Shown here piece by piece: positions 33,291 to 41,108 of a DNA stretch of 64,000 nt. The DNA is from a virus, in the IMG/VR virus record IMGVR_UViG_3300028920_000027, positions 62,001-126,000 of that record; one strand, written 5' to 3'. The translations under genes and the position numbers were made by a program. Numbering within the stretch: the stretch's first letter is position 1; every line of letters starts with the position of its first letter. A model generated the notes under the pieces. The model was given only the letters and a program-made list of their open reading frames with translations. It was not told where the DNA came from and searched no databases.

Positions 33291-33700
33291 ACAACTGGTG
33301 TGACATAAGATGTTTCACCATCTGGATCCAGGGGAGGGGATCGAACCCCCAAAAATCTCGGTTAGCAGTCGGGCACCGGAACTTCTGGGGGATAAACTGC
33401 TCCCAAGGGCCGACGCCGCCCTTGTCTACTACCCAACCAGAGCTTGTGCCTTCATGGCGGCCCTCTGGGCTGATCCTGAACTTCCCCAGCGGTGTCGTCG
33501 CGATGTACGACTGGTACGTGACGCCGCGCTGGGTGACCTCGACCATCCCACTTCCAGGGAGTGCCGAGCTTCTTGGACCCCTTCTGCTTGATGACGGGGC
33601 GAGCCCACTCGACGCCATCCCGACAGAGCTTGATGGCCTCCTTGACCGCAGGGCGAAGGGCTCGGTCTATCGACTGCCGACGCGCTCGACGAGCGCGGCA
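33148..33700 (-). pseudogene. Fragmentary gene with frameshifts
   Basis: Two frames each carry sensible pieces: AVKEAIKLCRDGVEWARPVI with KQKGSKKLGTP in one, then GMVEVTQRGVTYQSYIATTP and LGKFRISPEGR in the next, followed by WVVDKGGVGPWEQFIPQKF. The join is near 33555. A tRNA-Asn 3-prime-half remnant follows at 33327-33361, so the gene looks cut by tRNA-array rearrangement. Parent family not recognised. Confidence 0.55.
33327..33361 (-). pseudogene. tRNA-Asn 3-prime-half remnant
   Basis: About 35 bases match the 3-prime half of tRNA-Asn(GTT) at 34210 (one difference), then similarity stops and no 5-prime half pairs with it. Confidence 0.75.
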
Positions 33701-34109
33701 GCTGCATCAGTCGGGGAGCCTTCGAGTCCCGCAAGGTAGTCATCATTGTAGGGTGGAGAATGGTAAGGGCCTTGATGCCTTTCATGGCGGCTTCGGCGCG
33801 GCTCGCCCAGCCCTCGATGCCCGTGAAGAGGTCGTCGATCTGATTGTCGATCACGAAGAAGGCGTCATCGAGAGCTTGGGCAGACTTCTCGTTCGGGCTC
33901 CGTTGAACTTCTGCCAGAGCGGCCTCCAAGGACGAGACGTGACCATTGACTCGCTGCACCGTCGCGGCCACGCGATTCCCCACACCTTGGTTCATCTCCT
34001 GGATGGCGAGCTTTCGCAGCGCACCAGCCAGCTCACTTGCCTTGGCCTCGGCCTCCTTGAGAGGGTTGGGGGAGGCAGCGGTTCGGTCTCGGTAGTCGTA
34101 CCTCGTCAT
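33429..34109 (-). pseudogene. Helical YDYR-motif protein gene, probably frameshifted near its 3-prime end
   Basis: It starts MTRYDYRDRTAASPNP. Residues 20-115 are helical (EAEAKASELAGALRKLAIQ; ALDDAFFVIDNQIDDLFTG). After about residue 120 the composition becomes Ser/Arg/Pro-rich nonsense. A neighbouring frame reads NDDYLAGLEGSPTDAAAALV to a TAG, a more natural end. A one-base shift near 33750 is inferred. Function unknown. Confidence 0.5.
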
Positions 34110-34209
34110 CGTGAAAGAACAGAGCCATCAACAGAATATGGGGTGGCCGCTCCGCGACTCTTCCCGACTCGTCGGACCACCTGTGTCAAGAAGCGGCAGA
34201 CCCTTTCAG

Positions 34210-34284
34210 CTCCAGGGGAGGGAATCGAACCCCCAAAAATCTCGGGTAACAACCGAGCGCCTTACCATTCAGCTCCACCCTGGA
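34210..34284 (-). tRNA. tRNA-Asn(GTT), second copy
   Basis: Acceptor TCCAGGG/CCCTGGA, anticodon stem CTCGG/CCGAG, loop TTGTTAC, discriminator G. Different body from the copy at 25714. Confidence 0.94.
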
Positions 34285-34290
34285 ATGACA

Positions 34291-34373
34291 ATCACATCAC
34301 GGGACTCGAACCCGTCCCTCCGGCTTTAACTCGCTTCCGCTTTCCGGCGTGCTACCGACACACCCTCATGTGA
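34291..34373 (-). tRNA. Degenerate tRNA, possibly Ser(GGA)-like
   Basis: Acceptor TCACATG/GATGTGA (six pairs), D stem GTGT/GCAC and T arm are good. The anticodon arm can only be drawn as CGC/GCG around CGGAAA, a six-base loop lacking U33. Length (83 nt) fits class II. Confidence 0.4.
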
Positions 34374-34532
34374 CTGCGTTCAACAGCCCTACTCGAGCGC
34401 CGTACTCCAGCCACCTACTCACCCCAGACCCCTGTCCGGCGCTGCCCCGGCTCGGCGTTTTTATAGCGTAAAAGCGAGTGTTAGGTCTGACTTTTCTGTG
34501 GATGTTCCCGACGCCTTTTCAAGGCTGTCTAG

Positions 34533-34604
34533 TCGGAGACCCGGGGATCGAACCCGGCGAGTCTTGGCCCCGAACCAAGCGGCACACCCTGCGCCTTGTC
34601 TCCG
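34533..34604 (-). tRNA. tRNA-Pro(CGG), second copy
   Basis: Same as the copy at 30122 except one base in the anticodon loop (TTCGGGG versus TTCGGGA) and no encoded CCA: a recent duplication. Confidence 0.94.
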
Positions 34605-34638
34605 TTGTTGAGCGCTATGGATGACCCCCTTTGGACGT

Positions 34639-34714
34639 TGGAGCGAGAGACGGGAATTGAACCCGCCAAATCCGGCTTGGAAGGCCAGCATCACGCCATT
34701 GTGATTTCTCTCGC
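34639..34714 (-). tRNA. tRNA-Gly(TCC)
   Basis: Acceptor GCGAGAG/CTCTCGC, anticodon stem CTGGC/GCCGG, loop CTTCCAA, encoded CCA. Confidence 0.95.
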
Positions 34715-34776
34715 AAGTGCCCCTGGGGCCAGTGTCCCGACCGAGACCGAGCAGGGGCAAGACGGCGTTGCCGCAG

Positions 34777-34847
34777 CAGGCCTGTAAGGAGTCGAACCCT
34801 ATCGACAGTGGACTTGGAAACCACCCGGCTACCTCAGCCTCAGACCC
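34777..34847 (-). tRNA. tRNA-Trp(CCA)
   Basis: Acceptor GGGTCTG/CAGGCCT (all seven pairs with G-U), D stem GGCT/AGCC with a five-base loop, anticodon loop TTCCAAG, discriminator G. The 3-prime end of a REC gene lies inside its 5-prime half. Confidence 0.88.
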
Positions 34848-35185
34848 ATTGAAATCTTGTACATCAACTGATCAAGTCCATCCATCTTTGACCAAAAGTC
34901 ATCAGCTCCACATATCCCGGCTTGTATTTCCAAGTCCTCAGAAGGTATTCCCGAAATCAACCATATCGGGGAAGAGGATACTTGGCGAATGAAACCTACT
35001 GCTCGTGGCCCTGGCACCTCAGGAAGGTGAACATCCAACAAGATCAAATCTGGTCCTCTAGCCCGAATCTCGGTGAGGGTCCCCCCAACCGACCTCTTCC
35101 AAAAGAGTCGATGCCCTCGTTTTTCAAAAACCGGAAATACTAACTGACCAAACAGGAAGTCGTCATCGATCAAAAACACCAGCAT
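34829..35185 (-). CDS. Response-regulator receiver protein in tRNA array
   Basis: 118 aa from the ATG at 35185. REC fold: acidic LVFLIDDDF, phospho-acceptor Asp in LILLDVHLPEVPG, Ser in IWLISGIPSED; the usual C-terminal Lys is in DFWSKMDG. It resembles the two REC proteins of the 19-21 kb cluster. The TAG stop (34829-34831) lies inside tRNA-Trp on the same strand, so tRNA processing would remove the end of its mRNA. Confidence 0.82.
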   Translation of the reverse strand: MLVFLIDDDFLFGQLVFPVFEKRGHRLFWKRSVGGTLTEIRARGPDLILLDVHLPEVPGPRAVGFIRQVSSSPIWLISGIPSEDLEIQAGICGADDFWSKMDGLDQLMYKISMGLRLR

Positions 35186-35238
35186 ATGCACGAGATGCGC
35201 ATAACTTTTTTTGGCGGATGTGTAAAAGGAACACCAAG

Positions 35239-35308
35239 TGGACCCAGGGGGAATCGCACCCCCGCGAGTCTGCTTGCAAGGCAGACCGGTTGCCTTCAAC
35301 TTGAGCCC
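35239..35308 (-). tRNA. tRNA-Ala(TGC)
   Basis: Acceptor GGGCTCA/TGGGTCC with G3-U70, anticodon stem TCTGC/GCAGA, loop CTTGCAA. The T loop is TGCGATT rather than TTCGATT. Confidence 0.9.
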
Positions 35309-35314
35309 ATTTCG

Positions 35315-35389
35315 TAGCGAGAGTCGGACTCGAACCGACGACCTCCGGCTTATGGGGCCGGCGAGCACTCCAGACTGCTCTATCTCGCA
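35315..35389 (-). tRNA. tRNA-Met(CAT), third copy, C33 and 1:72 mismatch
   Basis: 1:72 is T-T as in the initiator, but the anticodon stem CCGGC/GCCGG lacks the GGG:CCC run and the loop is CCCATAA with C33. Initiator-like or odd elongator. Confidence 0.8.
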
Positions 35390-35390
35390 G

Positions 35391-35462
35391 CGCCCCTGAC
35401 GTGGATCGAACACGCCTCGACCGGTCGACAGCCGGTCCGCCTCACCAGATGCGTACAGGGGC
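35391..35462 (-). tRNA. tRNA-Asp(GTC)
   Basis: Acceptor GCCCCTG/CAGGGGC, discriminator G, anticodon stem ACCGG/CCGGT, loop CTGTCGA. One base from tRNA-Met. Confidence 0.94.
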
Positions 35463-35590
35463 AAATGAAGGGTGGCACGTTGGCACATACCACCCCAGGA
35501 GAAGCAACCGATCACCCGAAGGTGCTCGGTCCTATTGTCCTGTCAAGTTGTCAGAGAACGAGGGTGGTGCAACGCCACCTCTTTGCTCAG

Positions 35591-35662
35591 CTCCGGGCCA
35601 AGGGATCGAACCTTGCTAGGCGGTGTCAGAGACCGCTGCCTTCACCAGATGGCTAGCCCGGA
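35591..35662 (-). tRNA. tRNA-Gln(CTG)
   Basis: Acceptor TCCGGGC/GCCCGGA, discriminator G, anticodon stem GCGGT/ACCGC, loop CTCTGAC. Confidence 0.95.
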
Positions 35663-35693
35663 ATGTCAAAATGTCTGCCCTGCTCGTGGCAGG

Positions 35694-35768
35694 TGGTAGG
35701 CCAGGTGGGAGTTGAACCCACAGTCATAGATTAAGAGTCTACTGGTTTTGCCGTTAACCGACTGGCCC
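35694..35768 (-). tRNA. tRNA-Lys(CTT)
   Basis: Acceptor GGGCCAG/CTGGCCT, anticodon loop CTCTTAA, encoded CCA. Confidence 0.95.
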
Positions 35769-35921
35769 AGATTTTACCCAGCGGCACTTTCGAGAGCAGA
35801 ACCGCTGCTTGGCACTAACATGTGACTTGAAAGACACCTCAACCCAACCTCTTGTTGGGGGTACTCATTGATGTTTACTGACGGGCATAGCACTTGTATA
35901 ACCTCAGTGCTTTAGCCGCCC

Positions 35922-35996
35922 TGGTAGGCCGAGAGGGATTCGAACCCTCAGTCACGGGGTAAAAACCCGCTGGTTTGCGCATTAACCGACCGGCCT
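35922..35996 (-). tRNA. tRNA-Lys(TTT)
   Basis: Acceptor AGGCCGG/TCGGCCT, anticodon stem GCGGG/CCCGT, loop TTTTTAC, encoded CCA. Confidence 0.95.
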
Positions 35997-36111
35997 TCAA
36001 AGGCGAATGGTCGGCACCTGTTTATCCTTGCTCATTTTCGTTCCCGTAGAGGTTGTCAACCCGGTCTAGAGTCATCTTCAAAGAAGATTCGTGGCAGTAA
36101 AAGCAGGGGTG

Positions 36112-36201
36112 TGGTGGGGCGTGAGGGAATCGAACCCACTCGGATCTCGAAGGACTCCAGTTTTACAGACTGACCCGCCTGCCTTAGCGGTCTAACGCCC
36201 C
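36112..36201 (-). tRNA. tRNA-Tyr(GTA)
   Basis: Class II with long variable arm, acceptor GGGGCGT/ACGCCCC, anticodon loop CTGTAAA, encoded CCA. First gene of the array in the direction of transcription. Confidence 0.95.
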
Positions 36202-36231
36202 ATGGTCTATGTTGATGTTCTTAAAACGACT

Positions 36232-36263
36232 GAGGCCGCCTCAGGTCTTTCCTGGGCGGCCTC
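36232..36263. terminator. Inverted repeat upstream of the tRNA array
   Basis: GAGGCCGCC (36232-36240) and GGCGGCCTC (36255-36263) form a 9-bp stem. On the minus strand four T follow a few bases later. It could end transcription entering the array or mark its 5-prime boundary. Confidence 0.4.
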
Positions 36264-36297
36264 GCTCTCTACTCCTACTGAGTGTGAACTAGGCCGC

Positions 36298-36453
36298 CTA
36301 GGTATCCACCTCCGGCTTGGCGATCAGAATGCTGGAGGTGATGGGCAAATAGGCTGAATTCCCTGCAAATTCTCCCTGATGCCCACGCGCACACCACTGT
36401 GCCGACGCCATTCTGGCGACTGCGAGTGATTGGAGTTTGTGCGTTGTGGACAT
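36298..36453 (-). CDS. Small unknown protein
   Basis: 51 aa from the ATG at 36453 (MSTTHKLQSLAVARM). It ends in TAG. The sequence is neutral with no motif. Given the surrounding spacing it is plausible but weak. Confidence 0.35.
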   Translation of the reverse strand: MSTTHKLQSLAVARMASAQWCARGHQGEFAGNSAYLPITSSILIAKPEVDT

Positions 36454-36554
36454 CGAAAGCAGAACCTCGTTACATCTACGTCTACACTCTCCCTTGAAGG
36501 GGTGCAAGCATAAAAGTGATCCTGATTTGTCCGACAAGGGTTAGACCCTTGTAA

Positions 36555-37244
36555 TCACAAGGATTGTACGGTGTTGGAAATCTGAATCGACTCAATGCTA
36601 CCGTTGAAGGAGTCAAAGGCCCCAAGCAAATTGGGAGGTTCCATCGTGATCAGATACTCCGGTCGGAAAGGAGTCCATGGGCTCGTGGGATCCACAGGCG
36701 ACCAGTCGGCATCCGGCACGTCCACCCCATTGACCTGAAGCCGTATGTGCCGGGCTCCATGAACGGGTGTAGTACAATCCCATACGCAACGGATGTGCAG
36801 CTTTGTGTTGGACCCGTTGCCCGGGCCCGAAGGGGTCCCACGAGCAACGGCGTTGGCCCCCAGGTCCATCCACTCGATGTGAGGTCGGTTCGAAGTGTCG
36901 ATGGCGATGTGCATAATCCGAGTCACCGGCATCCTGTCGGCAACAGAGAAGATTGAGCGGGTGGTCCCATTCGAACCAGAATCAATGACGAGATCGATCG
37001 AACCCTGCCTGCCCGATATCCGGGAACCGCGCGGAAAGCGTCCTGGCTCACTCAATGCCCACCGGCCTCGACCGGCCACGCTGAAGACCTGATCCGAAAA
37101 GGCCCGCGCGCTGATAGCAGGGGCCAGCATCGAGCTGCCAGCATCCCACAGAGGAGCCCCTCCTGTGGTGTTGGGGGTGGCCATCTGGTTGGTCACGAGA
37201 ACGTTGGAGCCGTGGGCGTGCAGGTCTTGAGAGCGCTGGGCCAT
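36555..37244 (-). CDS. Possible virion protein with LamG/concanavalin-like domain
   Basis: 229 aa from the ATG at 37244. Beta-rich and neutral, with patterns such as SIDLVIDSGSNGTTRSIFSV, KLHIRCVWDC, IRLQVNGVDV and GAFDSFNGSIESIQI, typical of a jelly-roll LamG-type domain used by phage tail or decoration proteins. This is inferred from pattern only. Its ATG overlaps the ATG of the divergent gene at 37243 by two bases. Confidence 0.55.
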   Translation of the reverse strand: MAQRSQDLHAHGSNVLVTNQMATPNTTGGAPLWDAGSSMLAPAISARAFSDQVFSVAGRGRWALSEPGRFPRGSRISGRQGSIDLVIDSGSNGTTRSIFSVADRMPVTRIMHIAIDTSNRPHIEWMDLGANAVARGTPSGPGNGSNTKLHIRCVWDCTTPVHGARHIRLQVNGVDVPDADWSPVDPTSPWTPFRPEYLITMEPPNLLGAFDSFNGSIESIQISNTVQSL

Positions 37245-37908
37245 GCTGAAGCAATTCAAAAAGCTCTTTTTGAACGCCACAAGGGTGAAGTTCTCACCTG
37301 AAACCCAGAACCTGCTGACATCTGCCTCGGTCAAGGCCAAAGCCCGCACCGCCAACACAGGATTCCGCTGTCATCTGGGCATGGGGGACTATGACCGGTT
37401 CACCGAATACTGGGCCAACGTCGCGTACCAATTCGTGGCTCAAGTCTATGCGGGCTACGACGTCGAGCCCCTGCGCGAGATCGGCGCCGTGGATGATGCT
37501 GACCACACGAGTGGGGCCAATGCCAGCTTCCAGCCCAGCTCAGGCAAGATCTGCCTCTGCCCTAGTTACGTCGCTGGGCGACCAGGGCGCGTCCTGGAGA
37601 AGCTCACCCATGAATTGACTCACGCCGCCCTTGATGGATTCCCCGCCGGTGACCCCTTTTATGAGGAAGGCTACACCGACTTCAGCGTCTGGGTCCTTGC
37701 CCACGCGCCGGTCTGGGGCGAGTACCGTCGCGCCATGATCGAGAGCGCGGAAGAGAACATCACCCTGCGTCGGGAGCGTGCCCTGCGTGACCTAAGCGAC
37801 TACGACCGCAAACGGTGGGCAGGCGGAGTCTTCGCCGCAGAGATGCATGGGCCCATGCTGCCCATCAAGCTCCGGATGCGAAAACTCGAAGGGACCAGAT
37901 ATTGGTGA
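37243..37908 (+). CDS. HELTH-motif metallopeptidase-like protein
   Basis: 221 aa. VLEKLTHELTHAALDGFPAG is an HExxH zincin site (about residue 123) followed by EEGYTDF, where a Glu could be the third zinc ligand. The N-terminal part has a compact Phe/Tyr-rich segment. Proteolytic role uncertain; similar proteins occur in phage accessory regions. The stop overlaps the next ATG (TGATG), giving a three-gene unit. Confidence 0.65.
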   Translation: MLKQFKKLFLNATRVKFSPETQNLLTSASVKAKARTANTGFRCHLGMGDYDRFTEYWANVAYQFVAQVYAGYDVEPLREIGAVDDADHTSGANASFQPSSGKICLCPSYVAGRPGRVLEKLTHELTHAALDGFPAGDPFYEEGYTDFSVWVLAHAPVWGEYRRAMIESAEENITLRRERALRDLSDYDRKRWAGGVFAAEMHGPMLPIKLRMRKLEGTRYW

Positions 37909-38420
37909 TGGACCCCATCGCGATCCGCGTTGCCGCCCGCTACAAGGCCGCCTCCTATGATTCAGTCTCCTACGACGTGCTGAAGGAGGACTTGTCCCGG
38001 TTCCTACGCTACGTCAAGAAATTCGAACGACAGTCCAAGCTCTTACTTGAGTACCTCGAAAGCTGCAACCAGCTGCTTCGAAACCCGGAACTGGGGGAGC
38101 GGATCAAGACACTCCAAGAATGTCGACATAAGGCCACGCGCCTCCTAAGATCCCTCCCCTCTGCGATTGCCGAGGCCCACAACCCTCAGCGCACCCCCAA
38201 CTGGCACGACTTCCTCTCCTTCTACCAGAGCGGGTTCTTCATCGCGAGCCAAACGGAGAACTGGGAGGGTCTTCTTGAAGAGGAACTCTGGGGGAGTCAT
38301 GTTGCCCAGAGGATCTACAGCCGCATGAACGCGATACCACTGCATGATGCCGTCTCTGAGATCCATGATGATCTCAAGACCATCAAGGGAAAGTCCAACG
38401 ACGAGTGGGGGTGGAGATGA
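37908..38420 (+). CDS. Helical protein with N-terminal RVAARYKAA motif
   Basis: 170 aa from the ATG at 37908: MDPIAIRVAARYKAASYDS, almost the same start as the 21807 protein (MDPVARRVAKRF). The remainder is helical. Co-translated with its neighbours. Function unknown. Confidence 0.68.
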   Translation: MDPIAIRVAARYKAASYDSVSYDVLKEDLSRFLRYVKKFERQSKLLLEYLESCNQLLRNPELGERIKTLQECRHKATRLLRSLPSAIAEAHNPQRTPNWHDFLSFYQSGFFIASQTENWEGLLEEELWGSHVAQRIYSRMNAIPLHDAVSEIHDDLKTIKGKSNDEWGWR

Positions 38421-38809
38421 GCAGTCGTGAACAGCTCCTGCAAAAGGAGATTCAGAGCCACCGAAGCACCATCAAGACGCTGGAAGGTATCGCGAAAAAG
38501 CTCAGGGACGTCGTGCGCGTTGTGCAGCCTGACGCTAATGCCAACGGCAGCCCCCAGCAGATGATTGAAGAGGCCAAGACCACAGCTACACACTTTGAGA
38601 GAATGATCGCGCTGCTGGAAAGTGGTAGCGATGGGGACATCGAGGAGCATCTCAGCCTCGCCGATGACGTCCCCTACAGCTTCCTGAGCGAGTACACCCT
38701 CATATTCGATGCCAGCCAGCTGCTGGTCGAACTAGGCCACCTCTACGAATCATCAACCAACGCCTTTGATCGAGCTGAGCGCCTCTATGACGCCCTCGTT
38801 CATGAGTGA
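38417..38809 (+). CDS. Helical coiled-coil protein
   Basis: 130 aa, helical throughout (EIQSHRSTIKTLEGIAKKL). The ATG overlaps the upstream stop. It is similar in size and style to 37908-38420 but without the motif. No family recognised. Confidence 0.6.
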   Translation: MSSREQLLQKEIQSHRSTIKTLEGIAKKLRDVVRVVQPDANANGSPQQMIEEAKTTATHFERMIALLESGSDGDIEEHLSLADDVPYSFLSEYTLIFDASQLLVELGHLYESSTNAFDRAERLYDALVHE

Positions 38810-38854
38810 GCCCGGCGCTCGCGGGTGAGCTTGGTCTTGTAGCGCCGACACGGG

Positions 38855-39028
38855 TCACGCTTGCTGAGCCACCGGATGGAAGCGGTGGATGCTGCTGTGG
38901 CAGTCTCGACAGAGCGCAATAGTCTCAGTGCCACCTTTTGATTTTGGAATCAGGTGGTGTTCGGTCCACTCGTGGACTCCGATCCGGCGGCAGATCGGGC
39001 AGGGTAGGATCGTGTAAAATGCGGTCAA
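38855..39028 (-). CDS. Small HNH endonuclease-like protein
   Basis: 57 aa from a TTG at 39028. It contains CPICRRIGVHEWTEHHLIPK, SKGGTETIALC and RDCHSSIHRF: both zinc Cys pairs and the HH of a minimal HNH domain. It overlaps the 3-prime part of the 38925-39212 gene in another frame. The start codon is weak, so it may be a remnant of a longer HNH gene. Confidence 0.62.
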   Translation of the reverse strand: MTAFYTILPCPICRRIGVHEWTEHHLIPKSKGGTETIALCRDCHSSIHRFHPVAQQA

Positions 39029-39212
39029 TTTGCTCTTTCTTCAGACGCCAGGTCGACCAGAGGTATAGCCCAGCACCCGCGACAATCAGCACGACATACC
39101 AGGGCCACAGGAAATGCTTGACCATGAATACAAGGCCCACGACGAAGCTAGTCTGAGCCAGAGCTTGAACGAGAACGACCAGGAAAGCTACTCGGTCTGA
39201 TATCACTTCCAC
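38925..39212 (-). CDS. Two-TM small membrane protein
   Basis: 95 aa from a GTG at 39212 overlapping the upstream stop region. Hydrophobic spans at about 8-30 (FLVVLVQALAQTSFVVGLVF) and 36-54 (YVVLIVAGAGLYLW), then a Pro/Asp-rich soluble tail. Possibly holin-like by topology; this is only a suggestion. Confidence 0.55.
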   Translation of the reverse strand: MEVISDRVAFLVVLVQALAQTSFVVGLVFMVKHFLWPWYVVLIVAGAGLYLWSTWRLKKEQIDRILHDPTLPDLPPDRSPRVDRTPPDSKIKRWH

Positions 39213-39712
39213 CCAGGTGGAGCCATCTCAGCGTACTGATCGATATACTGCTGATCTGTCTCAGACAGGGGTTGGGGGAAGTTCCGAGCCAGGTACTCTC
39301 TAAAAGTCCGACCCCGACGATACTCGACCTCCCCCACTGAAGAAGTCTCACCCGAAGCATCGTATGTCACCCCCAGCCCAAAGGTCTCGGACAACTGCTC
39401 CTCGATGCACCCCTGAGCCCACCCCTCGAAGGGGTTAGGACTGTGGCGGAAAGCCACCGTCGACCCTTTACTCTGAAGTGCCACAGCAAATCCCACTTCC
39501 TGGTCACACGACAACGGGCCTTCATCCCGATTCCACTCGCGCGTCCCCGGAATGCTCACGATCCACACAGGACCATCATCCTGGAAGTCAGTCCTGTGAA
39601 CAACCATTCGGTCCTCGAAGACCTTCACAACGGCTTCCTTCAGAAGGTCCTCAAAATCGTCAGGGGTCAAGCGCTTGCTAGTGTCGAGGTAGATGTATCC
39701 GTAGTTTGCCAT
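39203..39712 (-). CDS. Unknown protein
   Basis: 169 aa from the ATG at 39712, seven bases after GGTGTACAGT (39720-39729). Mixed alpha/beta with VYDASGETSSVGEVEY-type strands. No family recognised. Confidence 0.6.
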   Translation of the reverse strand: MANYGYIYLDTSKRLTPDDFEDLLKEAVVKVFEDRMVVHRTDFQDDGPVWIVSIPGTREWNRDEGPLSCDQEVGFAVALQSKGSTVAFRHSPNPFEGWAQGCIEEQLSETFGLGVTYDASGETSSVGEVEYRRGRTFREYLARNFPQPLSETDQQYIDQYAEMAPPGWK

Positions 39713-39719
39713 CACCCCA

Positions 39720-39729
39720 ACTGTACACC
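39720..39729 (-). promoter_or_regulatory. GGTGTANAGT-type promoter element
   Basis: GGTGTACAGT on the minus strand, seven bases before the ATG at 39712. Confidence 0.65.
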
Positions 39730-39731
39730 GG

Positions 39732-41108
39732 CTACTCGTCCTCAAATAGCTCGCCACTCATGATCAGGTCGAAGGAATCCTGCTGTCCGTACAACTCCTT
39801 AGCCTCCTCCATCACGATTTCCAAGCGCTCGGTCGCGATCCTGTGATAGGGCTCATGCTTCTCGATGCCCAGGAAGTGCATCCGTTCAAGCACCGCCGCA
39901 TGCAAGGTTGACCCCGACCCACAGTAGGGATCAAGCACCAAACCACCCTTGGGACAGACGAGCCTGACCAACCACCGCATGAGCTTGAGCGGTTTGCGCG
40001 TTGGGTGATCATTCTCGATACGCCCACCAAGGGTGGTCTCCTTTTTGGCAGCCTTGGCACAGTAAAAGAAGGGTGCGTCAGGGGGCTCCTGCCCCTCAAA
40101 GTTCGGGAAGAAGCGTGAGGGAGCGGTGTCCACCACGGTCTTCCCCGTGCTTTGCCCCTCCAGCTCCAGGATGGGGCAACCGTCAACACACTCGTAGACC
40201 GGAACTTCCTCATTGCCGTAGACCCGCGCGTTGGGGGCCTTGTCACCATTCTCCGCGCCCACGTTGGCGAACCCACCCGGACGGCGCCCGCCAGGGTCCC
40301 CCCGCTGGTCCCCTCGAATCGTACGCGTGCCGATCTGCCGACATTCCGGGTGGTGAGTCAGGGTCAGATTGGTGGGCCACCGACCACCCTCGTGCTGCTC
40401 CCGCTCGATGGCACCCGAACTGGTGGGATTCCACCGTTGGTCCCCCGCCGCATTGTGGAAAGGATCCGAAGAACTGATCGACAACTGCTCCCCGTTCGTC
40501 GAGATGCGCGTGCCGTCGATGTTGAACGCACCAGTCTCGTGCTCCAAGAGATTCTGCACGACGGTTCCATCAAAAGGCTTGCGGAAGACCATGATAGGCT
40601 CCCACGATGGCTTGAGCGCCGTGCCCCAGCCCTTCCACTTGATGGCCTCGGGATGCTTCTGCTTCTCCAGCTTGGCGCCCACGTTGAGGCTCTTGGGAAA
40701 CCCTTGGGAGTGGACCCACTGGAGTACGTTGGACCCAAACTCGTCAGCAATGGTGTCACGGCACTCAAAACCCGCCGCGCGCAGGCCCATCGAGATGATG
40801 TCCCAGGTTCGAGTCCCGCCGAAACTCAGAAGATGCCCACCGGGCTTGAGCACCCGAAGACACTCCTGCCAGACGGCAATCGGCGGGATCTCCCACTTCG
40901 CCCCCATGAAGTCCCCCCCTGTGTCGAGGCGGACGCCTGCCAGGTAGGCAATGATCTCCTCAATAGTGGGCTCACGAGTCCCAAGCCCATAAGGAGGGTC
41001 CACCACAATGGCATCCACGCTGTTGTTGGGGATCTGCTTCAACCGATCGAGGCAGTCCCCCAGCAGGATGACATCATACAGTTCATTAACCGTTAGAAAT
41101 CCGGACAA
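39732..41108 (-). CDS. DNA (N4/N6) methyltransferase
   Basis: 458 aa. Catalytic DPPYGLG near the N-terminus (about residue 36) and the SAM-binding VLDPYCGSGST near the C-terminus (about residue 370) give the beta-class order. A long Cys/His-containing insert (HHPECRQIG; CVDGCPILELEG) separates them. It probably modifies phage DNA against host restriction. No cognate nuclease is adjacent. It ends in TAG. The next gene upstream is a related but motif-less copy. Confidence 0.92.
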   Translation of the reverse strand: MSGFLTVNELYDVILLGDCLDRLKQIPNNSVDAIVVDPPYGLGTREPTIEEIIAYLAGVRLDTGGDFMGAKWEIPPIAVWQECLRVLKPGGHLLSFGGTRTWDIISMGLRAAGFECRDTIADEFGSNVLQWVHSQGFPKSLNVGAKLEKQKHPEAIKWKGWGTALKPSWEPIMVFRKPFDGTVVQNLLEHETGAFNIDGTRISTNGEQLSISSSDPFHNAAGDQRWNPTSSGAIEREQHEGGRWPTNLTLTHHPECRQIGTRTIRGDQRGDPGGRRPGGFANVGAENGDKAPNARVYGNEEVPVYECVDGCPILELEGQSTGKTVVDTAPSRFFPNFEGQEPPDAPFFYCAKAAKKETTLGGRIENDHPTRKPLKLMRWLVRLVCPKGGLVLDPYCGSGSTLHAAVLERMHFLGIEKHEPYHRIATERLEIVMEEAKELYGQQDSFDLIMSGELFEDE

